From Occultella gossypii (GTDB taxonomy: Bacteria > Actinomycetota > Actinomycetes > Actinomycetales > Beutenbergiaceae), in the NCBI RefSeq assembly GCF_019947135.1, contig NZ_JAGSHT010000005.1, positions 186,001 through 250,000 on the forward strand: 64,000 bases of DNA, written 5' to 3'. The notes below the pieces were generated by a model that did not search any database, was not told the origin of the DNA, and saw only the letters and a list, made by a program, of their open reading frames with translations. This document shows, piece by piece, positions 17,842-26,826 of this stretch (positions are counted from its first letter, which is position 1; the number at the start of each line of letters is the position of its first letter). The position numbers were made by a program, and so were the translations under genes.

Positions 17842-18606
17842 TCAGGGTGTGTCGCGGCGGGCGCTCAGGATGAACCGGGGCGCGACGTCCCGGAACTGCT
17901 CGCCACGCTCGAAGGCGGCGTGCAGGAGCCGCAGCGGGGCGTCGTAGCGGGCCACGTCGAAGTCGGCGACCTGCCAGGAGATCATCCGCAGGTACCAGAT
18001 CACCGCGCCGACGTCGGTGAAGATACGGCCCGGGTCGTGGGTCTGGGCCCGCTCGACGGTCAGGCCGGCCCGGGTGAGGCCGGCGGCGAACGGTTCCAGG
18101 GCGACGTCGGCCGGAACGTCCGGCCCGGGGCCACCGAGGGCCTCGTTCAGGCGGGTGCCGTCGGCCGAGCCGACCTGCTGGGTGAGGAACACCCCGCCCG
18201 GCGCCAGCACGCGGCTCACCTCTGCGGGGTCGTACGCCTCGTGTCGATCGAGGACGACGGCGAAGGTTGCGTCGGGCAGCGGTAGCCGGGTCGCGTCATC
18301 GGGCGGCAGTGCGGCGACCCGCACGCCGTGCGGGGCAAGGGCGGCGCGTGCCGTATCCACGTTCGGTGGCCAGCCCTCGGTGGCCGCGGACCCGGGCGGG
18401 AACGGACCGAGCGTGGCCAGGAGCTCACCGCCACCGGTGCCGAGGTCCAGGACCGGGCCGTCCGCCTCGGCGATGGCCGCACGGGCCAGCTCGGCGTAGT
18501 CCCAGGGCAGCGAGCCGTCGATCACCCGGCCGTGCACGGGCGTGAAGTCGAAGCCCTCGAGCGGCGTGCTCAGCGCCCGTTGCACGTGGTGGACGTAGGA
18601 CGGCAT
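17842..18606 (-). CDS. Class I SAM-dependent methyltransferase
   Basis: Soluble 254-residue protein. Motif I is VLDLGTGGGELLATL (SAM-binding glycine loop, about 51-65). ATRLPLPDATFAVVLDRHEAYD is motif II/III-like, and VLAPGGVFLTQQVG is the post-motif strand. The substrate is unknown; the layout resembles small-molecule methyltransferases of the UbiE/COQ5 type. The gene lies just downstream of a long G/C homopolymer block on the same strand, so its promoter region cannot be trusted if that block is an assembly fault. Confidence 0.85.
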   Translation of the reverse strand: MPSYVHHVQRALSTPLEGFDFTPVHGRVIDGSLPWDYAELARAAIAEADGPVLDLGTGGGELLATLGPFPPGSAATEGWPPNVDTARAALAPHGVRVAALPPDDATRLPLPDATFAVVLDRHEAYDPAEVSRVLAPGGVFLTQQVGSADGTRLNEALGGPGPDVPADVALEPFAAGLTRAGLTVERAQTHDPGRIFTDVGAVIWYLRMISWQVADFDVARYDAPLRLLHAAFERGEQFRDVAPRFILSARRDTP

Positions 18607-18649
18607 CGATGCCTTCTGTGCCGGCTCATTGCCGGCGGGGAGTGTGTGG

Positions 18650-18778
18650 GGCGGGGGCGGGGGCGGCGGCGGCCCGCCCCCCCCCCCCCCCGGGCGCGCC
18701 GGTGGGGCCGGGGGGGGGGGCGGGGGCCGGGGGAGGGGGGGGGGGGGGGGGGGGGCGGGCCCCCCCCCCCCCCCCCAC
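18650..18778. repeat. Poly-G/poly-C homopolymer block, possible assembly artefact
   Basis: About 130 bases made almost only of G and C runs: a 15-C run (18677-18691), 11 G (18710-18720), 21 G (18735-18755) and 17 C (18760-18776). Nothing like it occurs elsewhere in the window. Sequence on both flanks is normal. It begins 4 bases past the stop of the small zinc-ribbon gene and ends 40-odd bases before the methyltransferase start. Runs read as G when entered from either side, the pattern produced by dark cycles in two-colour sequencing. A real GC-rich terminator or quadruplex is the alternative. Confidence 0.8.
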
Positions 18779-18782
18779 CGGG

Positions 18783-19013
18783 TCAGCGCTGGTCGGCCTT
18801 GGGCTCGGCGAGGAGCCGGTCGGACTCGTCGTGGATGTGGGTGGCCACCGACGAGAGAGCCTCAGCGTGCTTGCGCCCGTGGTGGGCGCAGAAGAGGAGT
18901 TCACCGGTCGGAAGGAGTACACGCACGTAGGCCTGGGCACCGCATGCATCACAGCGGTCGGCCGCGGTCAGCTCGGGGGTCACTTGGTCTGCTGTCAGTA
19001 CGCTCACAGTCAC
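18783..19013 (-). CDS. Small zinc-ribbon protein (DUF7455-like)
   Basis: A 76-residue protein with a CDACG...CAHHG pattern, four potential zinc ligands flanking a short beta hairpin (AYVRVLLPTGELLFC), and a Glu/His-rich helical tail. It looks like the DUF7455 family that neighbours topoisomerase IV and sigma-factor genes in actinomycetes. The frame is open to 19178, but the conserved part starts at GTG 19013 or 19007. GGAAGG lies about 12 bases upstream of 19013. Function unknown. Divergent from parE. Confidence 0.8.
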   Translation of the reverse strand: MTVSVLTADQVTPELTAADRCDACGAQAYVRVLLPTGELLFCAHHGRKHAEALSSVATHIHDESDRLLAEPKADQR

Positions 19014-19052
19014 ATGTAACCATCGCCTTCCGACATTCCATCCGTTCAACGG

Positions 19053-19068
19053 GGTGAGTTCGCTCACC
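19053..19068. promoter_or_regulatory. Perfect hairpin with TTCG loop in the DUF7455-parE interval
   Basis: GGTGAG-TTCG-CTCACC is a perfect 6-bp stem with a tetraloop, midway between the two divergent genes. It could be an operator or an RNA hairpin; nothing else in this 158-base gap is recognised except the parE -10 box. Confidence 0.4.
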
Positions 19069-19159
19069 GCGTATCCCGGCCCGGACCGGCCCGGCGTGTT
19101 CCCATCGCCTCGTCCACCGAATCCGGATGGCGATCCCGTGGTTCGGCGCCGCCCGCGCC

Positions 19160-19171
19160 TACGATAAGGGG
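19160..19171 (+). promoter_or_regulatory. Leaderless promoter of parE
   Basis: TACGAT (19160-19165), then AAGGGG, then GTG 19172. The G-rich spacer is too close to the start to act as a Shine-Dalgarno sequence. Confidence 0.5.
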
Positions 19172-21298
19172 GTGTCATCCACCTCAGCAGACTCCAGTTA
19201 CACCGCGCGCCATCTCTCCGTCCTGGAGGGACTGGAGGCGGTCCGCAAGCGTCCCGGCATGTACATCGGGTCCACGGACTCCCGTGGGCTCATGCATTGC
19301 CTGTGGGAGATCATCGACAACTCCGTCGACGAGGCCCTTGAGGGTGCCGGGGACGCCATCGACATCGTGCTGCACCCGGACTCCTCGGTGGAGGTCCGCG
19401 ACAACGGGCGGGGCATCCCGGTGGACAACGTCGCGAACCTGGGCCTGAGCGGCGTGGAGGTCGTGTTCACGAAGCTGCACGCCGGCGGCAAGTTCGGCGG
19501 GGGCTCCTACGCCGCCTCCGGTGGGCTGCACGGCGTCGGTGCCTCCGTGGTGAACGCCCTGTCCGCTCGCCTCGACGTCGAGGTGGACCGGTCCGGCAAG
19601 ACCTACAGGATGTCCTTCCACCGAGGTGAGCCCGGCACGTTCGCCGACCGTGGCGGGCCCTCGCCGGACGCGCCGTTCACCCCGTTCACCGATCACTCGG
19701 AGCTGAACGTGGGCGGGCGGGTCAAGCGCGGGGTCAGCGGCACCCGGGTGCGGTACTGGGCGGACCGGCAGATCTTCCCGGAATCCGCCACATTCTCCTA
19801 CGACGAGCTGGTGACCCGGGCGCGGCAGACGTCGTTCCTGGTGCCCGGGCTGTCCCTGACCGTCCGTGACGAGCGTGGGCTGCCCGGCACGCCGGGGGCC
19901 GACGGCCCGGTCGAGGAGGTCTTCAAGCACGACGGCGGTGCCGTCGACTTCGTGGACTTCCTTGCCGCGGACGCATCCGTCACCGACACCTGGCGGCTGC
20001 AGGGGACCGAGACGTTCACCGAGAGCGTGCAGCAGCTCGACGCCAAGGGGCACCTGCGCCCGGCCGAGGTCGAGCGCAGCTGTGAGGTGGAGGTCGCGCT
20101 CCGGTGGGGCATCGGCTACGAGGCCGAGGTCCGCAGCTTCGTGAACATCATCTCCACCCCCAAGGGAGGCACCCACCTGGCCGGGTTCGAGCAGGGCCTG
20201 CTGAAGGCCGTGCGCAAGCAGATCGACGCGAACGCCCGCCGCCTGAAGATCTCCGGCAAGGACGCCAAGGAACGCGTCGAGAAGGACGACGTGCTCGCCG
20301 GCCTGACGGCCGTGGTCACGGTGCGCCTGCCCGAGCCGCAGTTCGAGGGCCAGACCAAGGAGATCCTCGGTACCGCCCCCGTGCGGGCGATCGTGTCAAA
20401 GGTGGTCGACCGGGAGCTCGAGGCGCTGCTCACCTCCGGCAAGCGGCACGAGAAGGTCCAGGCGGCGGCCGTCCTGGACAAGGTGGTGGGCGAGATGCGA
20501 GCCCGGGTGGCGGCCCGTGCCCACAAGGAGCTCTCCCGGCGCAAGAACGCCCTGGAGACCTCCACCCTGCCGGCGAAGCTCGCGGACTGCCGCTCCGACG
20601 ACGTGGAGCGTTCGGAGCTGTTCATCGTCGAGGGAGACAGCGCCCTCGGCACCGCGAAGCTGGCTCGCAGCTCCGACTTCCAGGCGCTGCTGCCGATCCG
20701 CGGCAAGATCCTGAACGTCCAGAAGGCCTCCCTGGCGGACATGCTCAAGAACGCCGAGTGCGCTTCGATCATCCAGGTGATCGGCGGCGGCTCCGGGCGC
20801 ACCTTCGACCTGTCCACCGTGCGCTACGGCAAGGTGGTCCTGATGACGGACGCGGACGTCGACGGTGCGCACATCCGGACCCTGCTGCTCACCCTGTTCT
20901 TCCGGTACATGCGACCGCTCGTCGAGGACGGCCGGGTGTACGCGGCGGTGCCGCCGCTGCACCGGGTGGAGACCACCGCGCAGGGCTCGCGCAAGGGTGA
21001 GACCACCTACACCTACTCCGAGGCGGAGCTGCACAAGTACTTGGCGAAGCTCGAGCGGTCCGGGCGCCGGTACAAGGAGCCGATCCAGCGGTACAAGGGC
21101 CTGGGGGAGATGGATGCCGACCAGCTCGCCGAGACCACCATGGACCCCGCGCACCGCACCCTGCGCCGGGTCACCATGGCCGACGTCGAGGCCGCGGAGA
21201 CCGTGTTCGAGTTGTTGATGGGCAACGATGTGGCTCCTCGGAAGGACTTCATCATCGCTGGCGCCGACGACCTGGACCGGGACCGGATCGACGCGTGA
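19172..21298 (+). CDS. parE: DNA topoisomerase IV subunit B (GyrB/ParE family)
   Basis: ATPase subunit of a type IIA topoisomerase, 708 aa. Its GHKL ATP site has EIIDNSVDEALEG and DNGRGIPV, then GGLHGVGASVVNALS. The TOPRIM domain has FIVEGDSALGTAK and LMTDADVDGAHI. It ends with the short GyrB C-terminal domain (YKGLGEMDADQLAETTMDP). ParE is preferred over GyrB because a GyrA/ParC-type partner lies nearby at 24267-26744 on the other strand; in actinomycetes gyrBA normally sits next to dnaA. GTG 19172 follows the TACGAT box. Confidence 0.93.
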   Translation: MSSTSADSSYTARHLSVLEGLEAVRKRPGMYIGSTDSRGLMHCLWEIIDNSVDEALEGAGDAIDIVLHPDSSVEVRDNGRGIPVDNVANLGLSGVEVVFTKLHAGGKFGGGSYAASGGLHGVGASVVNALSARLDVEVDRSGKTYRMSFHRGEPGTFADRGGPSPDAPFTPFTDHSELNVGGRVKRGVSGTRVRYWADRQIFPESATFSYDELVTRARQTSFLVPGLSLTVRDERGLPGTPGADGPVEEVFKHDGGAVDFVDFLAADASVTDTWRLQGTETFTESVQQLDAKGHLRPAEVERSCEVEVALRWGIGYEAEVRSFVNIISTPKGGTHLAGFEQGLLKAVRKQIDANARRLKISGKDAKERVEKDDVLAGLTAVVTVRLPEPQFEGQTKEILGTAPVRAIVSKVVDRELEALLTSGKRHEKVQAAAVLDKVVGEMRARVAARAHKELSRRKNALETSTLPAKLADCRSDDVERSELFIVEGDSALGTAKLARSSDFQALLPIRGKILNVQKASLADMLKNAECASIIQVIGGGSGRTFDLSTVRYGKVVLMTDADVDGAHIRTLLLTLFFRYMRPLVEDGRVYAAVPPLHRVETTAQGSRKGETTYTYSEAELHKYLAKLERSGRRYKEPIQRYKGLGEMDADQLAETTMDPAHRTLRRVTMADVEAAETVFELLMGNDVAPRKDFIIAGADDLDRDRIDA

Positions 21299-22266
21299 TG
21301 ACGACGACGGCCCCGCCCCCGGGGGCCCATCTCGGCCTGACCTGGCGCGCCCTCACGGCCGCGGACGTGGACACGGCCGCGGACCTCGCCGACCGGGCCG
21401 AGGCCGTCGACCGGTCCCTGCACCCGTTCACACGGGGCCGGATCGAGGACCTGCTGCTCTCACCCGGCACCGAGCCGGAGCACGACTCCCTGGCCGGATT
21501 CGACGGTGCCGGTGTGCTGCGTGCCGCGGGCCTGCTCCAGGTCGAGCCCTCCCACCCGCGGGTGATGTTGTGGGCGACCCTGGATCCGGCCTGGCGAGGT
21601 CGCGGCGTCGGGCGGGCGCTGCTCGGCTGGCAGGAGGGCCGGGCCCGGGAGATCCTCTCCGCCGCGCCCGGGCGGCGGGGCCGGATCGGCGTGCTCGTGG
21701 ACGAGCACCTCGCGGACCGGCGGCGCATGTGCGTCGCGGCCGGCTACGCCCCGACCCGCACCGTGCACAACCTCGAACTCCCACTCCCGGTCGACCAGGG
21801 CTCGGCGGCACCGGGCAGGGCGATCGCCGCGGAGCCGGCCGGGCTGCGGATCGTCGCGTGGTACCCGTCCGCCGGTGACGGCGCCCGGGCGGTCCACGAC
21901 GTGGCGTTCGACACAGCGGCGGCGCAGGACCCGCAGACCTGGTCGGGGCTGCTCCGGCGGTTGCGCCCGGCCTGGTCCTTCGTCGCGCTGGATGGCGGCG
22001 ACGTGGTCGGATTCGTGATCTCCAGCCATGACCCGGAGCTCGGTGACGGGCGCGTGGCGTACACCGATCTGCTCGCCGTGCGGCCCGATCGGGCCGGTGC
22101 CGGGATCGGGCGCGCTTTGCTCACCACGGCCCTGCACGCATACTCTGCCGATGACATGGACGTGGCCCGGCTGGACGTCGATGCCAGGAACCCGGCGCGT
22201 GACCTCTACGCGGGGCTCGGGTATCGGCTCCGCGGCTCCGGCGTGCTGTATTCGATCGAACTGTGA
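21298..22266 (+). CDS. GNAT-family acetyltransferase with two GNAT-like domains
   Basis: A 322-residue protein with two GNAT folds in tandem. The N-terminal one has LDPAWRGRGVGRALLGWQEG (acetyl-CoA pyrophosphate loop R/Q-x-x-G-x-G). The C-terminal one has LLAVRPDRAGAGIGRALLTTAL and ends in LYAGLGYRLRGSGVLYSIEL. The two-domain plan recalls mycothiol synthase, but the substrate is not known. ATG 21298 overlaps the parE stop by one base (TGATG), so translation is coupled. It is paralogous to the next gene. Confidence 0.87.
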   Translation: MTTTAPPPGAHLGLTWRALTAADVDTAADLADRAEAVDRSLHPFTRGRIEDLLLSPGTEPEHDSLAGFDGAGVLRAAGLLQVEPSHPRVMLWATLDPAWRGRGVGRALLGWQEGRAREILSAAPGRRGRIGVLVDEHLADRRRMCVAAGYAPTRTVHNLELPLPVDQGSAAPGRAIAAEPAGLRIVAWYPSAGDGARAVHDVAFDTAAAQDPQTWSGLLRRLRPAWSFVALDGGDVVGFVISSHDPELGDGRVAYTDLLAVRPDRAGAGIGRALLTTALHAYSADDMDVARLDVDARNPARDLYAGLGYRLRGSGVLYSIEL

Positions 22267-22348
22267 GACCTGACGTGTACCTGATCCACCACCTCCACCT
22301 GCGGCGTGCGCGGACCGCTCCCTCCTGCGCGCCCACCTCGGCGGCCGG

Positions 22349-23395
22349 ATGACCCAGGAGAGCGCACCCGAACTCGCCCCCCTCGCCGAGCGTGCGCGGG
22401 CCCCACGTCTGCTCACGCTCCCGTCCGCCGAGACCGGGCTGACCTGGCGCGCCCTCGGCGTCGGCGACGTGCAGGAGCTGCACGGGTTGTTCGCCCGGGT
22501 CGAGTCCCACGACAACCCGCCCTACCGGACCACCCTGGAGGAGGCCGCCGAGACGTTCCAGGGCGACTGGAAGGATGCTCCGAACAACAGTCTCGGCGGG
22601 TTCGACCCCGCCGGGGTCCTCCGGGCGTACGGGACGGTGACCGCGCAGCCAGGTGACGTGCGCTCGGTGCGGGCGTTCCTCGAGGGTGGCGTGGATCCGG
22701 ACTGGCGGCGCCGGGGCATCGGTTCCGCGGTGCTGCGGTGGCAGGTGGACCGGTCCCGCCAGGTCCTCGCCGCGTCCGGCAAGGACGTCCCGGGCCGGAT
22801 CGTGGTCCACGTCGAGGACGGCATGACGGACTCGGTGCGGATGCTCACCGAGCAGGGTTTCAGCCCGCGGCGCTGGTACACCGAGATGCGCCGGGATCTG
22901 AAGCTCGAGCTGCCGGCGGTCAAGCTTCGGAGCAATCTGGACCTGGTGACCTGGTCCGCCGAGCTCGACGATCAGGTCCGGCTCGCCCACAACGAGTCCT
23001 TCCGCGACCACTGGGGCTCCGAGCCGCACACCGTGGAGACCTGGCAGGAGGGCCGCACCTACTTCGCACCCAGGTGGAGCTTCCTCGTGCTCGACCGCAC
23101 GAGCGACCGCGCCCAGGTGGCCGGCTACCTGCTCTCCGGACGGTACGAGCAGGACTGGGACTCCCTCGGCTGGACCGAGGGGTACATCGACATCCTCGGC
23201 GTCCGGCGCGAGTGGCGCGGCCAGCGGATCGCGACGGCCCTGCTCGCCCGCGCCATGGCGGCCTACCGCGAGGACGGCATGGAGTACGCCGGACTCGGCA
23301 TCGACACGGACCAGCCGACCGGTGCGTTCGGCCTCTACGGGAACCTCCAGTTCGAGCCCACCCGAGGGTCGACGATGTATACGATCGAGGTGTGA
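22349..23395 (+). CDS. GNAT-family acetyltransferase, paralogue of the preceding gene
   Basis: A 348-residue double-GNAT protein. It shares with its neighbour the TGLTWRAL start block, a GGFDPAGVLRAYG-type strand, VDPDWRRRGIGSAVLRWQ (first acetyl-CoA loop), a second loop in VRREWRGQRIATALLARAM and the terminal LYGNLQFEPTRGSTMYTIEV. The pair therefore arose by tandem duplication and then diverged. Substrate unknown. It lies 82 bases after its paralogue. Its stop overlaps the next start (GTGA). Confidence 0.87.
   Translation: MTQESAPELAPLAERARAPRLLTLPSAETGLTWRALGVGDVQELHGLFARVESHDNPPYRTTLEEAAETFQGDWKDAPNNSLGGFDPAGVLRAYGTVTAQPGDVRSVRAFLEGGVDPDWRRRGIGSAVLRWQVDRSRQVLAASGKDVPGRIVVHVEDGMTDSVRMLTEQGFSPRRWYTEMRRDLKLELPAVKLRSNLDLVTWSAELDDQVRLAHNESFRDHWGSEPHTVETWQEGRTYFAPRWSFLVLDRTSDRAQVAGYLLSGRYEQDWDSLGWTEGYIDILGVRREWRGQRIATALLARAMAAYREDGMEYAGLGIDTDQPTGAFGLYGNLQFEPTRGSTMYTIEV
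23380..23391 (+). promoter_or_regulatory. Possible internal leaderless promoter before the YhhN-like gene
   Basis: TACGAT (23380-23385), 6 nt, GTG 23392. It lies inside the end of the upstream coding region, and GAGGT there can also act as a ribosome-binding site, so its use is uncertain. Confidence 0.3.
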
Positions 23396-24213
23396 TTGCG
23401 CCGGTGCGTCAGGTCCTGCGGGGACTGGGTCGGCGTACCAAGGTGCTCGGTGGGGCCTACCTCGCCGTCGGCGCCATCCACCTCGCCTCGCGACTGGTCG
23501 ACGGCGGCGCGGCCGTGGCCGGCATCTCCCAGATCCTGCTGATGCCCGCGCTCGGTGCGGCGTTCGGTTCCGCGATCGCCGACCTGGCACCGGTCCGGCG
23601 CCGCACCGTCGCGTTGATGACGGCCGGCCTGGCCGCGTCCTGGGCGGGGGACACCATCCCGAGGTTCGTCACCGGCGATGCCGCCTTCCTGGGCATGGTG
23701 AGCGGTTTCCTGGTGGCGCAGGCCTGCTACCTGGCCGCCTTCGCGCCCTATGCGGCGAAGGCCTGGCGACGGCGGCCCGCGCCGGTGCTCGCCGCCGGCG
23801 CCGTGTTCGGGGCCGGGTTCGGTGCACTCACGGTGTGGTGCCTTCCCGAGGCCGGCTTCCTCGGCGGACCGGTGGTCGGCTACGGGCTGCTCCTGGCCGC
23901 GATGGCAGCGGCGAGCACCACCGTGAACCGGGCCACCGCCGTCGGCGGCGCCTTGTTCTTCGTCTCCGACGCGATGATCGCGCTGAACACGTTCTCGCCC
24001 GGGTACTACTTCGGCGGCCACCACCTGGCCGTGATGAGCACCTACATCGCCGCCCAGGCGCTCCTCGCGGCCGGCATCGTGACCGACCTCGCCGCCGCCG
24101 ACCGGCCGGATCGCGCGCGACCCGCCGAGCCCCGCGCGACGGACCCCGCCACGGAACCGGCCGCCGACCCCAGCGCCGACCCCGCCACCGAACCGGCCGC
24201 CGTCGCCGACTGA
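23392..24213 (+). CDS. YhhN/TMEM86-family membrane protein (lysoplasmalogenase-like)
   Basis: Multi-pass membrane protein of 273 aa with about eight hydrophobic helices. The family pattern of charged residues includes ASWAGDTIPRF and FFVSDAMIALNTF (a conserved Ser-Asp in a helix) and a terminal HHLAVMSTYIAAQALLAAG. Animal members hydrolyse lysoplasmalogens; the bacterial role is not settled. The C-terminal 35 residues are a Pro/Ala/Thr/Asp repeat (DPATEPAADPSADPATEPAA). GTG 23392 overlaps the previous stop by 4 bases. It converges on parC. Confidence 0.82.
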   Translation: MIAPVRQVLRGLGRRTKVLGGAYLAVGAIHLASRLVDGGAAVAGISQILLMPALGAAFGSAIADLAPVRRRTVALMTAGLAASWAGDTIPRFVTGDAAFLGMVSGFLVAQACYLAAFAPYAAKAWRRRPAPVLAAGAVFGAGFGALTVWCLPEAGFLGGPVVGYGLLLAAMAAASTTVNRATAVGGALFFVSDAMIALNTFSPGYYFGGHHLAVMSTYIAAQALLAAGIVTDLAAADRPDRARPAEPRATDPATEPAADPSADPATEPAAVAD

Positions 24214-24259
24214 GCCAGGTCGCCTGGGACCAACTTGAGCCAGGTCGCCCTGGACCAGC
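24211..24259. repeat. Tandem 24-25-bp repeat with hairpins between convergent genes
   Basis: Two direct copies of TGAGCCAGGTCGCC-GGACCA (24211-24235 and 24236-24259). Each copy contains CCAGG-TCG(C)-CCTGG, a small stem-loop. The first copy begins with the stop codon of the YhhN-like gene, and parC ends at 24267. It probably acts as a two-way transcription terminator. Confidence 0.6.
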
Positions 24260-24266
24260 CCGGGTC

Positions 24267-26744
24267 TCAGCCCAGGCCGGCCACGGGGGCGGCGAGGGCG
24301 GTGCCGGAGCCGTCGCGACGGTCCACGGGCGCGGGGAGGTCGACGCTCTGTCCGCCGGAGCCGACGGCCCGCACCGGGGCCGGTGCCACGGACGCCAGGT
24401 ACAGGCTGTCCTCGCCGCGCAGGAACCGGTGCGCGCGGACCCCACCGGTGGCACGGCCCTTGCCCGGGTAGAGCGCGAACGGGGTCACCTTCGCCGTCCC
24501 CGGCACCGTGCCCGGCAGCGCGCCGGAGGACCCGGCCAGGGTGACCACCTGGGCGGCCGCGGCCGCGTCGGGACCGAGCGCCCCGAAGAACACCACCGTG
24601 TCCCCGGCGACCAGCTTGATCCCGGCCATGCCCTGGCCGCTGCGACCCTGCGGGCGCACCGCGCTCGCGCCGAAGTGCAGCAGCTGGGCCTCGGCGGTGA
24701 CGAACACGAGCTCGTGGTCGTCTGCGGCGTTCGCGGCACCGACCACCTCGTCACCCTCCTTGAGGGAGATGACCTCCCACGCGTCGCGGTTGCCCGGGCG
24801 GTCCGCGGTGACCCGCTTGACCACCCCGTCCCGGGTGCCGAGGGTCAACGGCGGCGCGGCGTCGTCCAGCGGTGCCAGGCCGACGATCCGCTCGCCCTTC
24901 TCGAGCAGCAGCACCTCGCTGGCCGGCACCCCGCCGGACAGGCTCGGCGGCCCGTCCGTCGGCGGCAGCGACGGCACCTCGATGACGGAGAGCTTCAGCA
25001 TCCGGCCGGTGTTCGTGACCGCTCCGACCTCACCCCGGGCGGTGGCGGCCACCTCGGCGCGGAGGGCGTCGTGGGCGGCTCGATGTCCGTCCCGCCGGGT
25101 CGGGGCGTCGTCCGCGGTGCGCGCGAGCAGCCCGGTCGCGGAGAGCAGCACCCGGCACGGGGCGTCCGCGACCTCGAGGTCCGGCATGGCCGCCGCGGAC
25201 CGCCTGGACCGGGGGGCGCCGTCGGCCGCGGCGGTGGCGGTGGTGCCGCTGGACTCCAGCAGAACCGTGCGCCGGGGCGTCCCGTGCTCGGCGGCCACCT
25301 GGGCCAGCTCGTCGGAGACGACCTGCCGGAGCAGGCCCTCGTCGGCGAGGATCGCGCGCAGCTCCTCGATCTCCCGGGCCAGCTCGTCGCGCTCGGCCTC
25401 CAGCTCGATCCGGGAGAACTTCGTCAGCCGGCGCAGCCGCAGCTCGAGGATGTACTCGGCCTGGGCCTCGGACAGGTCGAACACCGCGATCAGGCGGGAC
25501 CGGGCGGCCTCGGCGTCGTCGCTGCTGCGGATCACGGCGATGACCTCGTCGATGTCCGCGATCGCGATCAGCAGCCCCTCCACGAGGTGCAGCCGGTCGA
25601 TCCGCTTGCCGAGCCGGAACTCGGTCCGGCGGCGGACCACGTCGTAGCGGTGCTGCACGTACACGGTGAGCAGCTCACGCAGGCCGAGGGTGCGCGGCTG
25701 CCCGCCGACCAGGGCCACGTTGTTGATCCCGAAGGACTCCTCCAGCGGCGTCAGCTTGTACAGGTGCGCGAGTACCGCGTCCGGGTTGAACCCGTTCTTC
25801 ACCTCGACCACGAGCCGCAGCCCGTTGACGCGGTCGGTGAGGTCGGTGACCGCCGAGATCCCCTGCAGCTTCTTGGACTGGACGGCGTCCTTGATCTTCT
25901 CGATGACCCGCTCCGGTCCCACCAGGTACGGGAGCTCGGTGAACACGATGCCCTTGCGCCTTGGGGTGAGGTTCTCGATCCGGGCGCTCGCGCGGGTGCG
26001 GAACGAGCCGCGGCCGCTCGCGTAGGCGTCCCGGATCCCCTCGAGGCCGACGATCTTCCCGCCGCCGGGCAGGTCCGGGCCGGGCACGAACCGCATCAGC
26101 GCCTCGAGGTCCGCGTCCGGGTGCGCGATCAGGTGCCGGGCCGCGGCGATGACCTCGACCAGGTTGTGCGGGGGCATGTTCGTGGCCATGCCGACGGCGA
26201 TCCCGCTGGCACCGTTGACGAGGAGATTCGGCAGCGCGGAGGGGAGCACCTCCGGCTGCGTGAGCTGGTTGTCGTAGTTGGGGACGAAGTCGACGACGTT
26301 CTCGTCCAGGCCGGCGGTCATCACCAGGGCCGCCGTGGCGAGCCGGGCCTCGGTGTACCGGGGCGCCGCGGGCCCGTCGTCGAGCGAGCCGAAGTTGCCG
26401 TGCCCGTCCACCAGCGGCAGTCGTAGCGAGAACGGCTGGGCCATCCGGACCAGGGCGTCGTAGATGGCGGTGTCCCCGTGCGGGTGCAACTTGCCCATCA
26501 CCTCGCCGACCACGCGGGCCGACTTCACGTGCCCGCGGTCGGGCCGCAGCCCCATGTCGGCCATCTGGTAGAGGATCCGGCGCTGCACGGGCTTGAGCCC
26601 GTCCCGGGCGTCGGGCAGTGCCCGCGCGTAGATGACGGAGTACGCGTACTCGAGGAACGATCCCTGCATCTCCGCGGAGACGTCGATGTCGATGATGTTC
26701 GTGGGATCGGAGCCGGGGGTGGTGCCGGTGGTGCGTCGTGCCAT
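24267..26744 (-). CDS. parC: DNA topoisomerase IV subunit A (GyrA/ParC family)
   Basis: DNA-cleavage subunit of a type IIA topoisomerase, 825 aa. Catalytic Tyr130 lies in [10 protein letters not shown]. The quinolone-resistance region reads [20 protein letters not shown], with Thr92 at the position of E. coli GyrA Ser83. The coiled-coil gate has [17 protein letters not shown]. The C-terminal beta-pinwheel keeps [12 protein letters not shown] and [19 protein letters not shown] GyrA box (QRRGGKG) was not seen, in line with ParC. ATG 26744 is chosen; upstream in-frame starts would run into the divergent gene's promoter. Partner of parE at 19172. Confidence 0.93.
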   Translation of the reverse strand: MARRTTGTTPGSDPTNIIDIDVSAEMQGSFLEYAYSVIYARALPDARDGLKPVQRRILYQMADMGLRPDRGHVKSARVVGEVMGKLHPHGDTAIYDALVRMAQPFSLRLPLVDGHGNFGSLDDGPAAPRYTEARLATAALVMTAGLDENVVDFVPNYDNQLTQPEVLPSALPNLLVNGASGIAVGMATNMPPHNLVEVIAAARHLIAHPDADLEALMRFVPGPDLPGGGKIVGLEGIRDAYASGRGSFRTRASARIENLTPRRKGIVFTELPYLVGPERVIEKIKDAVQSKKLQGISAVTDLTDRVNGLRLVVEVKNGFNPDAVLAHLYKLTPLEESFGINNVALVGGQPRTLGLRELLTVYVQHRYDVVRRRTEFRLGKRIDRLHLVEGLLIAIADIDEVIAVIRSSDDAEAARSRLIAVFDLSEAQAEYILELRLRRLTKFSRIELEAERDELAREIEELRAILADEGLLRQVVSDELAQVAAEHGTPRRTVLLESSGTTATAAADGAPRSRRSAAAMPDLEVADAPCRVLLSATGLLARTADDAPTRRDGHRAAHDALRAEVAATARGEVGAVTNTGRMLKLSVIEVPSLPPTDGPPSLSGGVPASEVLLLEKGERIVGLAPLDDAAPPLTLGTRDGVVKRVTADRPGNRDAWEVISLKEGDEVVGAANAADDHELVFVTAEAQLLHFGASAVRPQGRSGQGMAGIKLVAGDTVVFFGALGPDAAAAAQVVTLAGSSGALPGTVPGTAKVTPFALYPGKGRATGGVRAHRFLRGEDSLYLASVAPAPVRAVGSGGQSVDLPAPVDRRDGSGTALAAPVAGLG

Positions 26745-26813
26745 GGGTCCATTCTCACCGATCATGGCCGCCAACCCCGCCGTCCCACACCGAGGAGACC
26801 GGAGCCGCCTGAC

Positions 26814-26826
26814 TAGGATCGAGGAC
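26814..26826 (+). promoter_or_regulatory. Leaderless promoter of the Pat-like gene
   Basis: TAGGAT (26814-26819), 7 nt, ATG 26827; divergent from parC. Confidence 0.5.

Noticed and set aside
18609-19057. Overlapping open frames through the poly-G/poly-C block
   Set aside because: They encode Gly/Pro/Arg homopolymers produced by the runs and share no family features; the DUF7455-like gene explains the right side.
22738-23391. Upstream extension of the YhhN-like gene
   Set aside because: The frame is open but lies within the GNAT gene in another frame; GTG 23392 overlaps the GNAT stop and gives the family N-terminus.
24211-24259. CRISPR repeats
   Set aside because: Only two direct copies with no spacer between them and no cas genes.
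23322-26426. A 1034-codon plus-strand frame opposite parC
   Set aside because: Mirror of the ParC coding strand; no recognisable domain and highly basic composition.
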